Shown: positions 44,633-53,723 of the stretch, in pieces
Layout of the letters: the number at the start of each line of letters is the position of its first letter
Numbering within the stretch: the first letter of the stretch is position 1
NCBI RefSeq assembly: GCF_029854195.1
Contig: NZ_CP122960.1
Span: 2,796,001-2,860,000 of the forward strand
Origin: Amylibacter sp. IMCC11727
Lineage (GTDB): Bacteria > Pseudomonadota > Alphaproteobacteria > Rhodobacterales > Rhodobacteraceae
DNA length: 64,000 nucleotides
Direction of reading: 5' to 3'
The notes under the pieces: model-generated
What the model saw: the letters and a program-made list of their open reading frames with translations, nothing else
Told to the model about the DNA's origin: nothing
Database searches by the model: none
Translations under genes and position numbers: made by a program

Positions 44633-45312
44633 GCCTTAGGCTCCCGCAAGAACGGCAGCGATTTTGCGAAATAGTCCCAGCCCGTTACCGCCGTCAAAAC
44701 CGCGGCAATCCACAGCAAGACCACGCCAACCGTCCATGTGCCATTCATAAACTGTGCATATCCGACTACGCCGTTCACGTCTTCGATAGTGCCAGCCATG
44801 ACGCCTTCGTAGATTTCGGCGTCCATACCTTGCACGAGGTTCAAATAGTGATGTTCAAACACCCCTTTGGCAAACAACACCGCAATGGCAATCATTTGCA
44901 CCGTGGTTTTATATTTGGCCAAATTGGTCACTTTCAGCATCCCCGCTGAAGCGCCTAAAAACTCACGCAGGCCAGACACAAACACTTCGCGAAATAGGAT
45001 CACAGTGGCAGGCAGCAAAATCCAAGCGTCCATCACCAATTTGTCGGCCGTCGATAACCCCACGATGATCACAAGCGCAATAATCACCATCGCCTTATCC
45101 GCAATCGGATCAAGCATTGCGCCAAATTTGCTTTCTTGTTTCCACAATCGCGCCAAATAGCCATCCAGAAAATCTGTCAGCGCCGCCGTGATAAACAAAA
45201 TCAGCGCCACCCAATCGGCCACAGGGCGTTGGAAATACAAAAACAGGATCGCCACACCTGGGGCAGCGATCAAACGCAGGACGGTCAAAATATTTGGCAG
45301 ATTCCACGTCAT
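44629..45312 (-). CDS. pgsA: CDP-diacylglycerol-glycerol-3-phosphate 3-phosphatidyltransferase
   Basis: A 227-aa membrane protein with the CDP-alcohol phosphotransferase motif DGYLARLWKQESKFGAMLD followed by PIAD. It makes phosphatidylglycerol phosphate. About five transmembrane helices. It lies 52 bp after uvrC, a common neighbour in this group. Confidence 0.92.
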   Translation of the reverse strand: MTWNLPNILTVLRLIAAPGVAILFLYFQRPVADWVALILFITAALTDFLDGYLARLWKQESKFGAMLDPIADKAMVIIALVIIVGLSTADKLVMDAWILLPATVILFREVFVSGLREFLGASAGMLKVTNLAKYKTTVQMIAIAVLFAKGVFEHHYLNLVQGMDAEIYEGVMAGTIEDVNGVVGYAQFMNGTWTVGVVLLWIAAVLTAVTGWDYFAKSLPFLREPKA

Positions 45313-45364
45313 GAATGGGTCCTATTGGCAGAAGCGTGTCTTGGGGAAACTCTTACCTGCTGGC

Positions 45365-47263
45365 TCAGCCTTTGTCATGGAAGAAGTCATAGATTGTTTG
45401 CGCCAAAGCCCCTGAAATCCCATCAACCGCCTTCAAATCTTCGAGACCTGCGCGAGAAACCGCCTTCGCCGATCCGAAATGCAGCAACAACGCCCGTTTG
45501 CGCCCTGCCCCAACACCAGGCACTTCGTCCAGTGGATTGGCGAATTGCGATTTGGCCCGCTTGGCACGGTGCGTACCGATGGCAAAACGGTGCGCCTCAT
45601 CGCGCAGTCGTTGCACAAAATACAACACAGGATCATTGAACCGCAGGGCAAATTTACTGCCATTCGGGCGGTAAAACTCTTCCTTACCCGCATCGCGCTC
45701 TGTGCCTTTGGCCACGCCAATGAACGGCACATCATGCACGTTGAGTTTGCGGAAAATCTCTCGCACGGCTGAAACTTGACCCGCCCCACCATCAATCAGG
45801 ATCAAACCCGGCCAGTTATCTGTTTTACGAAAAGGGTCCTCTTTCAGCAGTCGCGTAAACCGCCGTTTCAGAACCTCTTTCATCATCCCAAAATCATCGC
45901 CAGGCGTCAGGTCATCCCCTTTGATGTTGAACTTGCGATAGGCCGATTTCATGTACCCGTCCGGCCCCGCCACGATCACTCCACCCACCGCATTTGTGCC
46001 TTGGATGTGCGAGTTGTCGTAAACCTCAACACGCTCTGGGATATGCTCCAGATCAAAGGCTTCTTTCAGCCCTGCCAACAGCTTGGTCTGTGTGGCACTT
46101 TCCGCCAACTTGCGTGCCAGGCTTTCGCGTGCGTTGCGCAACGCACCCGCCACCAAATCCGCTTTTTCGCCACGCTGCGGGATCAGCACTTCAACCTTCT
46201 TCTCGCGTTTGTCGGTTAACAACTGTTCCACCAGATCAAGGTTTTCGACCGCGTCTGACAACAGCACCTGTTTGGGCGGCGTTTTGTTGGAATAGAATTG
46301 CCCCAAAAACCCTTCCAAAACCTCGGCAGCTTCGGCGCCTGATCCAGTTTTGGGAAAATACGCACGGTTTCCCCAGTTTTGGTTGGCGCGGATAAAGAAC
46401 ACCTGCACGCAGGCCTGACCGCCTTCCATGTGCAGCGCCACAATATCGGCTTCTCGCACCCCTTGGGGATTAATCCCTTGTGCCTGTTGCACCTGCGTCA
46501 GTGCCTTAATCCGATCCCGCAGGGCGGCGGCCCGTTCAAATTCCATCTTTTCGGACGCTTCGCCCATCTGTTTGGCCAGCGCCTCTTGCACATCGGTAGA
46601 GGACCCGCGCAAAAATCGCCCTGCATCACGCACCAGATCCCCGTAATCTTCTTTGCTGATGTATCCCACACAGGGGGCGGAACATCGCGCAATCTGATAT
46701 TGCAAGCAGGGCCGCGTGCGGGTTGCAAACATGCTGTCACTGCAATCGCGCAACAAAAAAACCCGCTGAAGTTGGTTCAGTGTTCTGTTCACCGATCCTG
46801 CGCTTGCAAACGGGCCATAGTAATCCCCCTTTTGCTTTTTCGCGCCCCGATGTTTAGTAATCATCGGAAATTCATGTTCCTTGGTCACCAGAATGTTCGG
46901 GAAACTTTTGTCATCGCGCAACAACACGTTATAGCGCGGCTTCAACTGTTTAATCAGGTTCTGTTCTAGCAACAGCGCCTCTGTTTCAGTTTTAGTTGTC
47001 AGAAACATCATCGTAGCGGTTGCTGAAATCATCCGCCCAATACGCGCGGAATGCCCATGCGGCTTGGCGTAGTTGGATACCCGTTTTTTCAGATTTCGCG
47101 CTTTACCGACATACAAGACCTCTCCTTGTCGATCCAACATGCGATAAACCCCAGGGCTGCCATCCAAGGTTTTCACATAACCCTGAATCACCAAATACCC
47201 CGTTGGCGTGTCCGCTTCGGCATGGCCCTCTTCTGGCAGATTTTGATCGGTTTCTTCTGTCAT
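45365..47263 (-). CDS. uvrC: excinuclease ABC subunit C
   Basis: A 632-aa UvrC: GIY-YIG nuclease domain near residue 37-115 (GVYRMLDRQGEVLYVGKARN), UVR region near 235-270, RNase H-like endonuclease domain (about 400-545; VEVYDNSHIQGTNAVGG) and C-terminal helix-hairpin-helix (about 575-630). It makes both incisions in nucleotide excision repair. A short extra N-terminus of about 25 residues precedes the nuclease. Confidence 0.96.
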   Translation of the reverse strand: MTEETDQNLPEEGHAEADTPTGYLVIQGYVKTLDGSPGVYRMLDRQGEVLYVGKARNLKKRVSNYAKPHGHSARIGRMISATATMMFLTTKTETEALLLEQNLIKQLKPRYNVLLRDDKSFPNILVTKEHEFPMITKHRGAKKQKGDYYGPFASAGSVNRTLNQLQRVFLLRDCSDSMFATRTRPCLQYQIARCSAPCVGYISKEDYGDLVRDAGRFLRGSSTDVQEALAKQMGEASEKMEFERAAALRDRIKALTQVQQAQGINPQGVREADIVALHMEGGQACVQVFFIRANQNWGNRAYFPKTGSGAEAAEVLEGFLGQFYSNKTPPKQVLLSDAVENLDLVEQLLTDKREKKVEVLIPQRGEKADLVAGALRNARESLARKLAESATQTKLLAGLKEAFDLEHIPERVEVYDNSHIQGTNAVGGVIVAGPDGYMKSAYRKFNIKGDDLTPGDDFGMMKEVLKRRFTRLLKEDPFRKTDNWPGLILIDGGAGQVSAVREIFRKLNVHDVPFIGVAKGTERDAGKEEFYRPNGSKFALRFNDPVLYFVQRLRDEAHRFAIGTHRAKRAKSQFANPLDEVPGVGAGRKRALLLHFGSAKAVSRAGLEDLKAVDGISGALAQTIYDFFHDKG

Positions 47264-47575
47264 GCTTTCTCTATGCCTGATTCCCAGCGTCGCTGCACCG
47301 AAACTCGCAGGGGTACAAGGATTTTTCTGTCCACGTCTCTTGTGGATAACTCTGCGGATAACTCATCGTGATCCTGAATTTTTCCTTTGTTTTCGCACCT
47401 TTCACCGCTTTGCACAAAAAATAGGCAATTATTTACACCCTTGTTTTTAAACGATAAAAACATTACTTCCGTGCAAATTCCTGAAATCATTAACAATTTT
47501 GTTACACACGTTAAATAATATCAGCCAAGGTGGACAAAACCCGTCAGCACCACGCACCTTTGGGACTTTGGCCAC
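47264..47575. promoter_or_regulatory. 312-bp gap upstream of uvrC with a DnaA-box-like site
   Basis: No gene is evident. TGTGGATAA (47341-47349), the reverse complement of the TTATCCACA DnaA consensus, is followed by a degenerate copy GCGGATAAC (47354-47362). The right half is AT-rich and contains TTAACAATTTTGTTAC, a partial CtrA-like pattern. The uvrC promoter must lie here. Confidence 0.4.
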
Positions 47576-48352
47576 TCAACCCTGAATGTCTGGTGTGCGC
47601 CATCCAAGGTGCTGACCACCGTCCACATTCAGCAATTGACCCGTCATCGCAGGGCTGTCCAAAAGATAGTTCATCGCGGCAACGATTTCTTCAGAATTGG
47701 ACCCACGTTCCAAAATCGTGGCTTTGCGCTGATTGTCAAAATGGTCTTGGCTTTGCCGCTCCCCAATGATGGTGGACCCGGGCGCAATGCCGTTTACACG
47801 CGTCGCAGGGGCCATGCCGCGCGCTGCGGTTTGCGTGAACGCCCACAGCCCCATTTTGGCGATGGTATAGGTCATGAATTCGGGCGTCAGTTTGCGCACC
47901 CGTTGATCCACAATATTGATCACTGCGGATGTGGCTTTCACCTCGCCATTCTCATCCTGAGTCGCATCAGGCACTTGTGCGCCAAAGGCTTGGGTCAGGA
48001 AAAACGGCGCACGCAGGTTTGAATTGATATGGCGCTCCCAATGTTCGGGTGTTGCCGTTTCCAGCCGATCATATTCAAAGATCGACGCATTGTTCACCAA
48101 CACATCCAGCGGTTTGCCAAGCGCCTTTGATGCGCGGCCAACCAAATCCTGCGTGGCGTCAATATCCAGCAAATCCGCCTGCAAGGACACTGCTTTGACC
48201 CCATAAGACGCCGCACGGGAAACGGTTTCAGCCGCATCATCCACAGAGCCATTGTAATGCACCGCAACATCAATCTTGCGCCGTGCCAAAGCCAGCGCCA
48301 ATTCACGCCCCAACCGCTTGGCTCCGCCTGTTATCAAGGCCGCGCGATACAT
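47576..48352 (-). CDS. short-chain dehydrogenase, pteridine-reductase-like
   Basis: A 258-aa SDR. The cofactor motif TGGAKRLG follows the TGxxxRxG pattern of pteridine reductases, and NNASIFEYD and the YTIAK catalytic pair are present. A FolM-like dihydropterin reductase is therefore likely, but not proven. The start (ATG 48352, or GTG 48355) overlaps the stop of the small zinc-ribbon gene. Confidence 0.82.
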   Translation of the reverse strand: MYRAALITGGAKRLGRELALALARRKIDVAVHYNGSVDDAAETVSRAASYGVKAVSLQADLLDIDATQDLVGRASKALGKPLDVLVNNASIFEYDRLETATPEHWERHINSNLRAPFFLTQAFGAQVPDATQDENGEVKATSAVINIVDQRVRKLTPEFMTYTIAKMGLWAFTQTAARGMAPATRVNGIAPGSTIIGERQSQDHFDNQRKATILERGSNSEEIVAAMNYLLDSPAMTGQLLNVDGGQHLGWRTPDIQG

Positions 48353-48534
48353 CACGCCCCCTTCCCGCAGGAACAGGTTTCACCCGCCAGATTATACCGC
48401 CCGCAGCTTTCGCATTTTTCTGTGGCTTTGACCGTTTTGCGTTTGAACGGGTTCTTAACCTTGGGCAGCCGTAGCCGCCCAAAAATGCCCAGCACCATGA
48501 TAAAAATAAGAAAGAGGATGACAATTTTTGACAT
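48352..48534 (-). CDS. 60-aa membrane-anchored zinc-ribbon protein
   Basis: A 60-aa protein with an N-terminal hydrophobic helix (about 2-20) and a C-terminal CESCGRYN...CSC cluster that may bind zinc. It begins in the TGATG overlap with the S49 peptidase stop and ends in the overlap with the SDR start, so three genes are coupled. Family unknown. Confidence 0.75.
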   Translation of the reverse strand: MSKIVILFLIFIMVLGIFGRLRLPKVKNPFKRKTVKATEKCESCGRYNLAGETCSCGKGA

Positions 48535-49343
48535 CACTTCACCCCGTATTGCGCCCAAAGCGCCTGATCTTCGACCGAAGCAATAGCATCGCCAACCGCC
48601 GCCTGAACCCCAAACCGCGACAAAAGCGATTTCTTTTGTCCCAGCACATTGAACTTAACTTTGTCGCCGAACTTTTCCTTCATGAACGGAACCAGATGAC
48701 CAATGCCATCCACCAACCCGTCTTCCACGGCTTTTGGACCCACCCAAATCTCGCCGGTGAACAGATCACGATCCGCCAGTTTCGCACCGCGCCGCACTTC
48801 TACGTGATCTTTGAAATTTTGGTGGATCACACGTTGCAAGTCTTTCAAACGTTCCACATCTTCGGGGCGTTCGGGGCGAAATGGATCGAGCATGGATTTA
48901 TCCTCGCCCGCCGTATGTACGCGCCGCTCAATCCCTTGTTTTTCCATCAGGCCAGTAAATCCAAAAGACGCGGAAATCACACCGATGGATCCAACAACGG
49001 AACTTGGGTCCACATAAATTTCATCCGCCGCACAAGCCAGCCAATAGCCCCCTGAGGCCGCCACATCTTCGCAAAACGCATAGACTGTTGTGTCGGTTTC
49101 CTGTGCTAGGCGGCGGATACGCGCCCCAATCAGTGACGATTGCACAGGAGAGCCGCCGGGTGAGTTGATCACCAAAGCCACCGCCGCAGGTTTTCCCTTG
49201 CGAAACGCTTTTTCGAGCAAAGGCGCAAGGGCCGCATCATTCAACGCCCCGCCCCCAAACCGCCCAGCGGACGCAATTACGCCAGACATTCGAACAACAG
49301 ATACGGTCGGGTGGCTTTTGAGCCAAGGAATAAATTTACGCAT
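48534..49343 (-). CDS. sppA: S49-family signal peptide peptidase
   Basis: A 269-aa short-form SppA/SohB-type serine protease. The nucleophile segment AASGGYWLACAAD and the later AGEDKSMLDPF (candidate general-base Lys) fit the Ser-Lys dyad. I chose ATG 49343 because family members start near KFIPWLK; a GTG at 49352 is also possible. It likely degrades cleaved signal peptides or membrane proteins. Confidence 0.87.
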   Translation of the reverse strand: MRKFIPWLKSHPTVSVVRMSGVIASAGRFGGGALNDAALAPLLEKAFRKGKPAAVALVINSPGGSPVQSSLIGARIRRLAQETDTTVYAFCEDVAASGGYWLACAADEIYVDPSSVVGSIGVISASFGFTGLMEKQGIERRVHTAGEDKSMLDPFRPERPEDVERLKDLQRVIHQNFKDHVEVRRGAKLADRDLFTGEIWVGPKAVEDGLVDGIGHLVPFMKEKFGDKVKFNVLGQKKSLLSRFGVQAAVGDAIASVEDQALWAQYGVK

Positions 49344-49484
49344 GGCAAACACATAGGGCGAAACCCCACGGTGTTAAACCCACCGTACAGGCTCTTTTTG
49401 GGGAAAATATCCAAAACCCGCGCCCTGCGGCTTGCCCCATCCCACTCAAAGGCGTACCGCTGGGCCAAGACGATTGGACCCATT

Positions 49485-50405
49485 ATGCCCAAACACTCCA
49501 TTTACGGCACAACCCCAAATACCACCGCTGCGCCCGAGCGGGACAATTGGCGCGGGTTGAAATGGATGCTTTTGTCCGTTGTGGCTTCATCAGCCATGAC
49601 AATTGCCGCGCGTGTGGCCAGCCAAGAATTGGACAGCCGTATGGTGGTTCTGGGGCGTGGCCTGCTCACTCTTATTGCCATTCTTGCACTGTTGGCCTTT
49701 TCCGCGAACATCCGCCGTAAGCTGCAATTTACCGACATCCGAGGCCATTTGGTGCGCGGTTTCCTGATCGCCATATCAACACAGATGGGGTTTTACACCA
49801 TCGCCACCGTACCTTTGGCCACCACCACCGTGTTGTTCTTTACCGCGCCCATTTTCGCCACGGTTCTGGCCATACTGATCCACGGCGAAAAAATTGGCCC
49901 CAGACGGATCGGTGCGATTGTAGCAGGTTTTGCGGGTGTTCTCATTATCATGCGGCCTGGATTTGACGCATTGGAGCTCGGCCTTATCACAGCCATTGGG
50001 TCATCGCTGACCTTTGCTATGGCCTTGACCATGTCACGCAATCTTTCAAACGCGGATGGCCCTATGTCCACTTACTTTTCGTCGGTGGTGATCATGGTGA
50101 TTGTGTCGATCCCAATCGCGGCCCCTGTTATGTCTTTGCCCACCCTGAACCTGACTTGGGTTGCCATGATCGCGCTGGTCATCACCTCCACCATTCGGGG
50201 CATTGGCGATATCGAAGCCTATCGCCATGCTGACGCCGCGCTATTGACCCCTATCACATACTTGCGTTTGGTGTTTATCGGGTTGGCCGCTTACCTTTTC
50301 TTTGGCGAAACCCCAGATGGCCCCACGCTGATCGGTGCAACCATCATCATCGCGGCTACGCTCTATATCGCCCAGCGGGAACGCTCCCTTAAAGCACAGA
50401 AATAG
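49485..50405 (+). CDS. EamA/DMT-family exporter
   Basis: A 306-aa protein with about ten transmembrane helices in two EamA repeats (about 20-155 and 165-300). ATG at 49485 follows a hydrophilic non-coding leader. Members export amino acids or other small metabolites; the substrate is unknown. It is convergent with the proline-racemase-family gene. Confidence 0.87.
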   Translation: MPKHSIYGTTPNTTAAPERDNWRGLKWMLLSVVASSAMTIAARVASQELDSRMVVLGRGLLTLIAILALLAFSANIRRKLQFTDIRGHLVRGFLIAISTQMGFYTIATVPLATTTVLFFTAPIFATVLAILIHGEKIGPRRIGAIVAGFAGVLIIMRPGFDALELGLITAIGSSLTFAMALTMSRNLSNADGPMSTYFSSVVIMVIVSIPIAAPVMSLPTLNLTWVAMIALVITSTIRGIGDIEAYRHADAALLTPITYLRLVFIGLAAYLFFGETPDGPTLIGATIIIAATLYIAQRERSLKAQK

Positions 50406-50445
50406 CCTTTTTCTTGGTCCAAATATCCAATTCTTTTGGCGCGGA

Positions 50446-51501
50446 TCAGCTCCAAATATCGCCAATTGTGAACCCTTTTTGAAACGGATCACTTGGGTCA
50501 ACCATCCATTGCGACGTGCCGTAAATCCACCCCTGCCCCGCCAGTTCAGGCACAATGACAGGGTAATTGCCAACCACCGTTTCTTCCAAAATTCGACCTT
50601 CAAACACTGTGCCAAGCGGCCCTTCATTCACATAATAATCGCCAACCTTTAACTGCCCTTTCGCGTGCAGCACCGCCATTTTGGCACAGGTTCCCGTGCC
50701 ACAAGGGGAGCGATCAAAAACACCAGGCGCCATTTGGGGTTGGGACCAATCAAACGCTCCCGTTGAAACCGAAACCGCAGATGAACCATGCGCATCACTA
50801 CGCCGTGCGGGACCTGTTAACTGACCAATGGTTGGTCCCGTAATCCCTGAATTTTCTGGATGTACCACCGGCAATTGTTCGACCGCTGCTTGCCTGATCA
50901 TTTCCGCAAATCGCACCTGATCCCGTTCGTTTTCTGGACCCAACTCAATGCCAAACTGCGCCGCATCTGCGATGGCGAAAAACATCCCGCCCCATGCCAC
51001 ATCAATCACTGCTTTGCCAAAGTGCGGGATTTCCACCTCTGCATCCAAATGCACGGCAAAGGCGGGTACATTGCGAAACGCCACCTTTGTCACTTTACCA
51101 TCTTTGCAATCCGCGCGGACCTTCAACACGCCCGCAGGTGCTTCTAAGGTCAGTTCGGTCACAGGCTCCACCATCGGTAAAATCCCCGTTTCCAGCAGCG
51201 TCGTCACCACGCAGATCGTGTTTGATCCGCTCATGGGGGGGTATTCTGTTTGCTCCATTATGATGAACCCAGCATCTGCCGAAGGATCACAGGGTTCCAC
51301 TAACGCATTGCAGCATAAAACGGGATATCCACGCGGTTCGCGTAACATTTTCAAACGAATGTCATCGTGATGCGTCTCCATATACCGCATCTTTTCATAA
51401 ACACTGTTCCCTTTTAGCGGCGGCATACCACCTGTAATCACACGGCCAGGTTCCCCCTCGGCATGAACTTCGACTGCAGTGATGAGTTGGGACACGCGCA
51501 T
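50446..51501 (-). CDS. proline racemase-family enzyme with Ser/Cys active site pair
   Basis: A 351-aa protein of the proline racemase / hydroxyproline epimerase / 3-hydroxyproline dehydratase family. The first active-site position is Ser (PMSGSNTICV) in place of the usual Cys, and the second is Cys (DRSPCGTGTCA). This differs from the Cys/Cys racemases and from Cys/Thr dehydratases, so the substrate cannot be assigned safely. It acts on proline or hydroxyproline isomers by family. Confidence 0.87.
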   Translation of the reverse strand: MRVSQLITAVEVHAEGEPGRVITGGMPPLKGNSVYEKMRYMETHHDDIRLKMLREPRGYPVLCCNALVEPCDPSADAGFIIMEQTEYPPMSGSNTICVVTTLLETGILPMVEPVTELTLEAPAGVLKVRADCKDGKVTKVAFRNVPAFAVHLDAEVEIPHFGKAVIDVAWGGMFFAIADAAQFGIELGPENERDQVRFAEMIRQAAVEQLPVVHPENSGITGPTIGQLTGPARRSDAHGSSAVSVSTGAFDWSQPQMAPGVFDRSPCGTGTCAKMAVLHAKGQLKVGDYYVNEGPLGTVFEGRILEETVVGNYPVIVPELAGQGWIYGTSQWMVDPSDPFQKGFTIGDIWS

Positions 51502-51645
51502 GATGGCCTCTTTTTTGGCTTTGGCACCACCCTAAGGTCCCGAGACGTGGGTTCAAGCGGTGCCCTGCAGCTTTTTACACAATTCGGCACCGCGCCCCAT
51601 TTACAAATCAACCACAAAACGCAATGTATCCAACACCGTAGGTAT

Positions 51646-51732
51646 GCGAGCGTGGTGGAATCGGTAGACACGCCAGACTTAAAATCTGTTGTCCTTATGG
51701 ACGTGGGGGTTCAAGTCCCCCCGCTCGCACCA
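51646..51732 (+). tRNA. tRNA-Leu (UAA anticodon)
   Basis: An 87-nt tRNA including an encoded 3' CCA. Acceptor GCGAGCG pairs with CGCTCGC. The anticodon loop CTTAAAA gives anticodon TAA. The T-arm GGGGGTTCAAGTCCCCC and a long variable arm fit tRNA-Leu. A hairpin lies 1 bp downstream. Confidence 0.97.
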
Positions 51733-51733
51733 A

Positions 51734-51756
51734 CACTCAATCCAAAGGATTGAGTG
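51734..51756 (+). terminator. hairpin after tRNA-Leu
   Basis: A perfect 10-bp stem CACTCAATCC/GGATTGAGTG with an AAA loop follows directly after the tRNA. No T-run, so it may be a processing or Rho-dependent end. Confidence 0.55.
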
Positions 51757-51904
51757 GGCGGCAGATGTTTCGCAGAAACATCGAGAGTAACCCCCGCCCC
51801 AATCTTTCCCAATTCCCGCACACTTCCCGCCGTTTTCCCGCGTTAACGTGGTTTTAGGGCGCGCCAGTGTACGTTGGCGCCGAGGAAAGAGTAAGGAGCA
51901 CATC

Positions 51905-52111
51905 ATGATCCATCAACGTTTGGACCCGTTCACAATCCGCCAAATTCGCGAAATGCTGCAATCTGATTTGCGCAATGCCACATCGCAAGCGGATTTGACG
52001 CAACGATTGAATGCCAAAGGTTACGGATTGCGCCCCTCGGCCAATGGCACAATGCTTACGGCAGAACCACAGGGTCTACCGCTGTTCCCGTACACAGCGC
52101 CGGCACAGTAG
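51905..52111 (+). CDS. 68-aa protein of unknown function
   Basis: A 68-aa protein with AAGGAG upstream of the ATG at 51905. A helical stretch (QSDLRNATSQADLTQRLNAK) is followed by GYGLRPS and a hydrophobic tail. It lies 172 bp after tRNA-Leu and ends before a strong terminator. I do not recognise the family. Confidence 0.7.
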   Translation: MIHQRLDPFTIRQIREMLQSDLRNATSQADLTQRLNAKGYGLRPSANGTMLTAEPQGLPLFPYTAPAQ

Positions 52112-52147
52112 CGGGATTAGTTTAAACTTTAACGAAAGATAATCACG

Positions 52148-52175
52148 AAGGCACATTTTCAGATGTGCCTTTTTT
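52148..52175 (+). terminator. terminator of the 68-aa gene
   Basis: A perfect 9-bp stem AAGGCACAT/ATGTGCCTT followed by a T-run, 37 bp after the stop. Classic intrinsic terminator. Confidence 0.88.
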
Positions 52176-52196
52176 CATTCATCCTACACGCACAAA

Positions 52197-52229
52197 AGTA
52201 AGGGCTGCTCGTTAAATCAGCCCTTTACT
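52197..52229 (-). terminator. hairpin downstream of the 64-aa gene
   Basis: AGTAAGGGCTG and CAGCCCTTTACT form a stem with one bulge and a 10-nt loop, with TTTTG after it on the minus strand. It suits the gene ending at 52267. Confidence 0.6.
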
Positions 52230-52266
52230 ATTTTCATGACCTTTTGGTCCTGTGTCAGCGAAGCGT

Positions 52267-52461
52267 TTACGCGGCCAAACGGATTTTGCGGCTTGGGGCA
52301 GCCATCAAAGAAAACCGTACAGGCATATCTTTCAGCGCTTCTTTTACGCGGGGTGCTGTATTGCCTGTCAAAAAGCTAACGCGATCCGATGCTGTTTCAA
52401 CATCAGATGTTACGTGACTGATCATCATGTCTGCTTCCAGACGAAGAATCGTATTGCTCAT
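52267..52461 (-). CDS. 64-aa protein of unknown function
   Basis: A 64-aa protein. GAGG lies 8 nt before the ATG at 52461; the longer frame adds 17 residues without a ribosome binding site. It is net basic at the C-terminus (PSRKIRLAA). I recognise no domain. Terminators lie on both sides, so it is probably a monocistronic gene. Confidence 0.6.
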   Translation of the reverse strand: MSNTILRLEADMMISHVTSDVETASDRVSFLTGNTAPRVKEALKDMPVRFSLMAAPSRKIRLAA

Positions 52462-52708
52462 TTTTTGTACCTCAACTCGATTACAGTTTACTCGTGGTGC
52501 AAAGTGTTTCACCTTGCTTGGCCCTGTTTTGACGGTGAAAACGGGCGTTCAAAGGACCCGTTCAAGACGATTTCAAGAAAAATTTTGCGCAAATTGTGTT
52601 CATTAACCAGAAATGTGGCAGCGTGGTTTGGTGCGTAGAAACCCTAAAAATAAAGGGAATATGCGCAATTTCGCCATTTCCAAAAAATGGCAATATCACC
52701 ACACCAAT

Positions 52709-52735
52709 AAAAAAGGCCCCGTTTAGGAGCCTTCT
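52709..52735 (-). terminator. terminator of the peptide-uptake operon
   Basis: On the minus strand AAGGCTCC/GGGGCCTT (one mismatch) is followed by TTTTTT, 23 bp after the last permease stop. The operon therefore ends without ATPase genes. Confidence 0.8.
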
Positions 52736-52757
52736 TTTGTCATAAGATTCTCAGACT

Positions 52758-53723
52758 TTATCGTCCCCGCATCCGCGGATCGAGCGCGTCACGCAACCCA
52801 TCCCCGATGTAATTCACTGACAGCACAGTCAATGAAATCATCAAGCCAGGCAGGAACACCCGTTCTGGATACAAATCCATCCGCTGTACCGCATCCGCCA
52901 GCAACTTGCCCCAAGTTGGGAAATCCGACGGAAAGCCGACGCCAAGGAACGACAACGCACTTTCGGTGATAATAGCCACGGCCAAGCCCAAGGTCGCTGA
53001 CACCATGATGGGAGACAATACATTAGGCAACAGATGGCGCATGATGATTTTGCCGGGCCGCGTACCAATCGAATGGGCTGCCATCACGAACTCTCGTTCT
53101 TTCAGCGCCAACACATCCGCGCGCACAATCCGCGCGGTTTGCATCCAACTGGTAATCCCAACAACGCTTACGATCAAAATGAACATGCCTGTTTCAATGC
53201 CAAAACTCTGGCTCAGCTTTTCGCGAAACAGCGTCACAGCCACCAACAGAATTGGCAGCAAAGGCAACGACAGCATCAAATCAGTAAACCGCATCAAAAT
53301 GAAATCGAGCCGTTTGAAAAAACCTGCCAAAACGCCGACCGTTGTCCCGACCAACAACGACAGAACCATCGCGGCCCAGCCAACGGCCATGGACGCGCGC
53401 CCCCCTTCGATCATCTGGCTCAGCAAATCACGGCCCAACTGATCCGTGCCAAAAGGATGGTTCCAGCCCACTTTGGCATCACCGTCCCAAATGCCCCAAA
53501 TAATCGGGCGCATGTCTTTTGCGCGAATGTCCAGCTTTGTGGCTTCCAACGTCCAGATGAACGGGCCGATCAACACAAACAGGGTGATAAACAACAGAAA
53601 CCCACCGCCCAACACAGCGCCTTTATGCTGCTTGAACTGCCGCCATACATCCTGCCACTGGCTGGTTGGTGGCGCAGTTGGGATTGGGTCTCCCAATGGG
53701 TTGTTAGGGGATACATCAGTCAT
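52758..53723 (-). CDS. peptide ABC transporter permease (DppC type)
   Basis: A 321-aa inner-membrane protein with about six helices and the EAA-like loop region (MAAHSIGTRPGKIIMRHLLPN), ending GLRDALDPRMRGR as usual for DppC/OppC. The ATG at 53723 overlaps the DppB-type gene by 8 bp. No ATPase subunit follows before the terminator. Confidence 0.92.
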   Translation of the reverse strand: MTDVSPNNPLGDPIPTAPPTSQWQDVWRQFKQHKGAVLGGGFLLFITLFVLIGPFIWTLEATKLDIRAKDMRPIIWGIWDGDAKVGWNHPFGTDQLGRDLLSQMIEGGRASMAVGWAAMVLSLLVGTTVGVLAGFFKRLDFILMRFTDLMLSLPLLPILLVAVTLFREKLSQSFGIETGMFILIVSVVGITSWMQTARIVRADVLALKEREFVMAAHSIGTRPGKIIMRHLLPNVLSPIMVSATLGLAVAIITESALSFLGVGFPSDFPTWGKLLADAVQRMDLYPERVFLPGLMISLTVLSVNYIGDGLRDALDPRMRGR

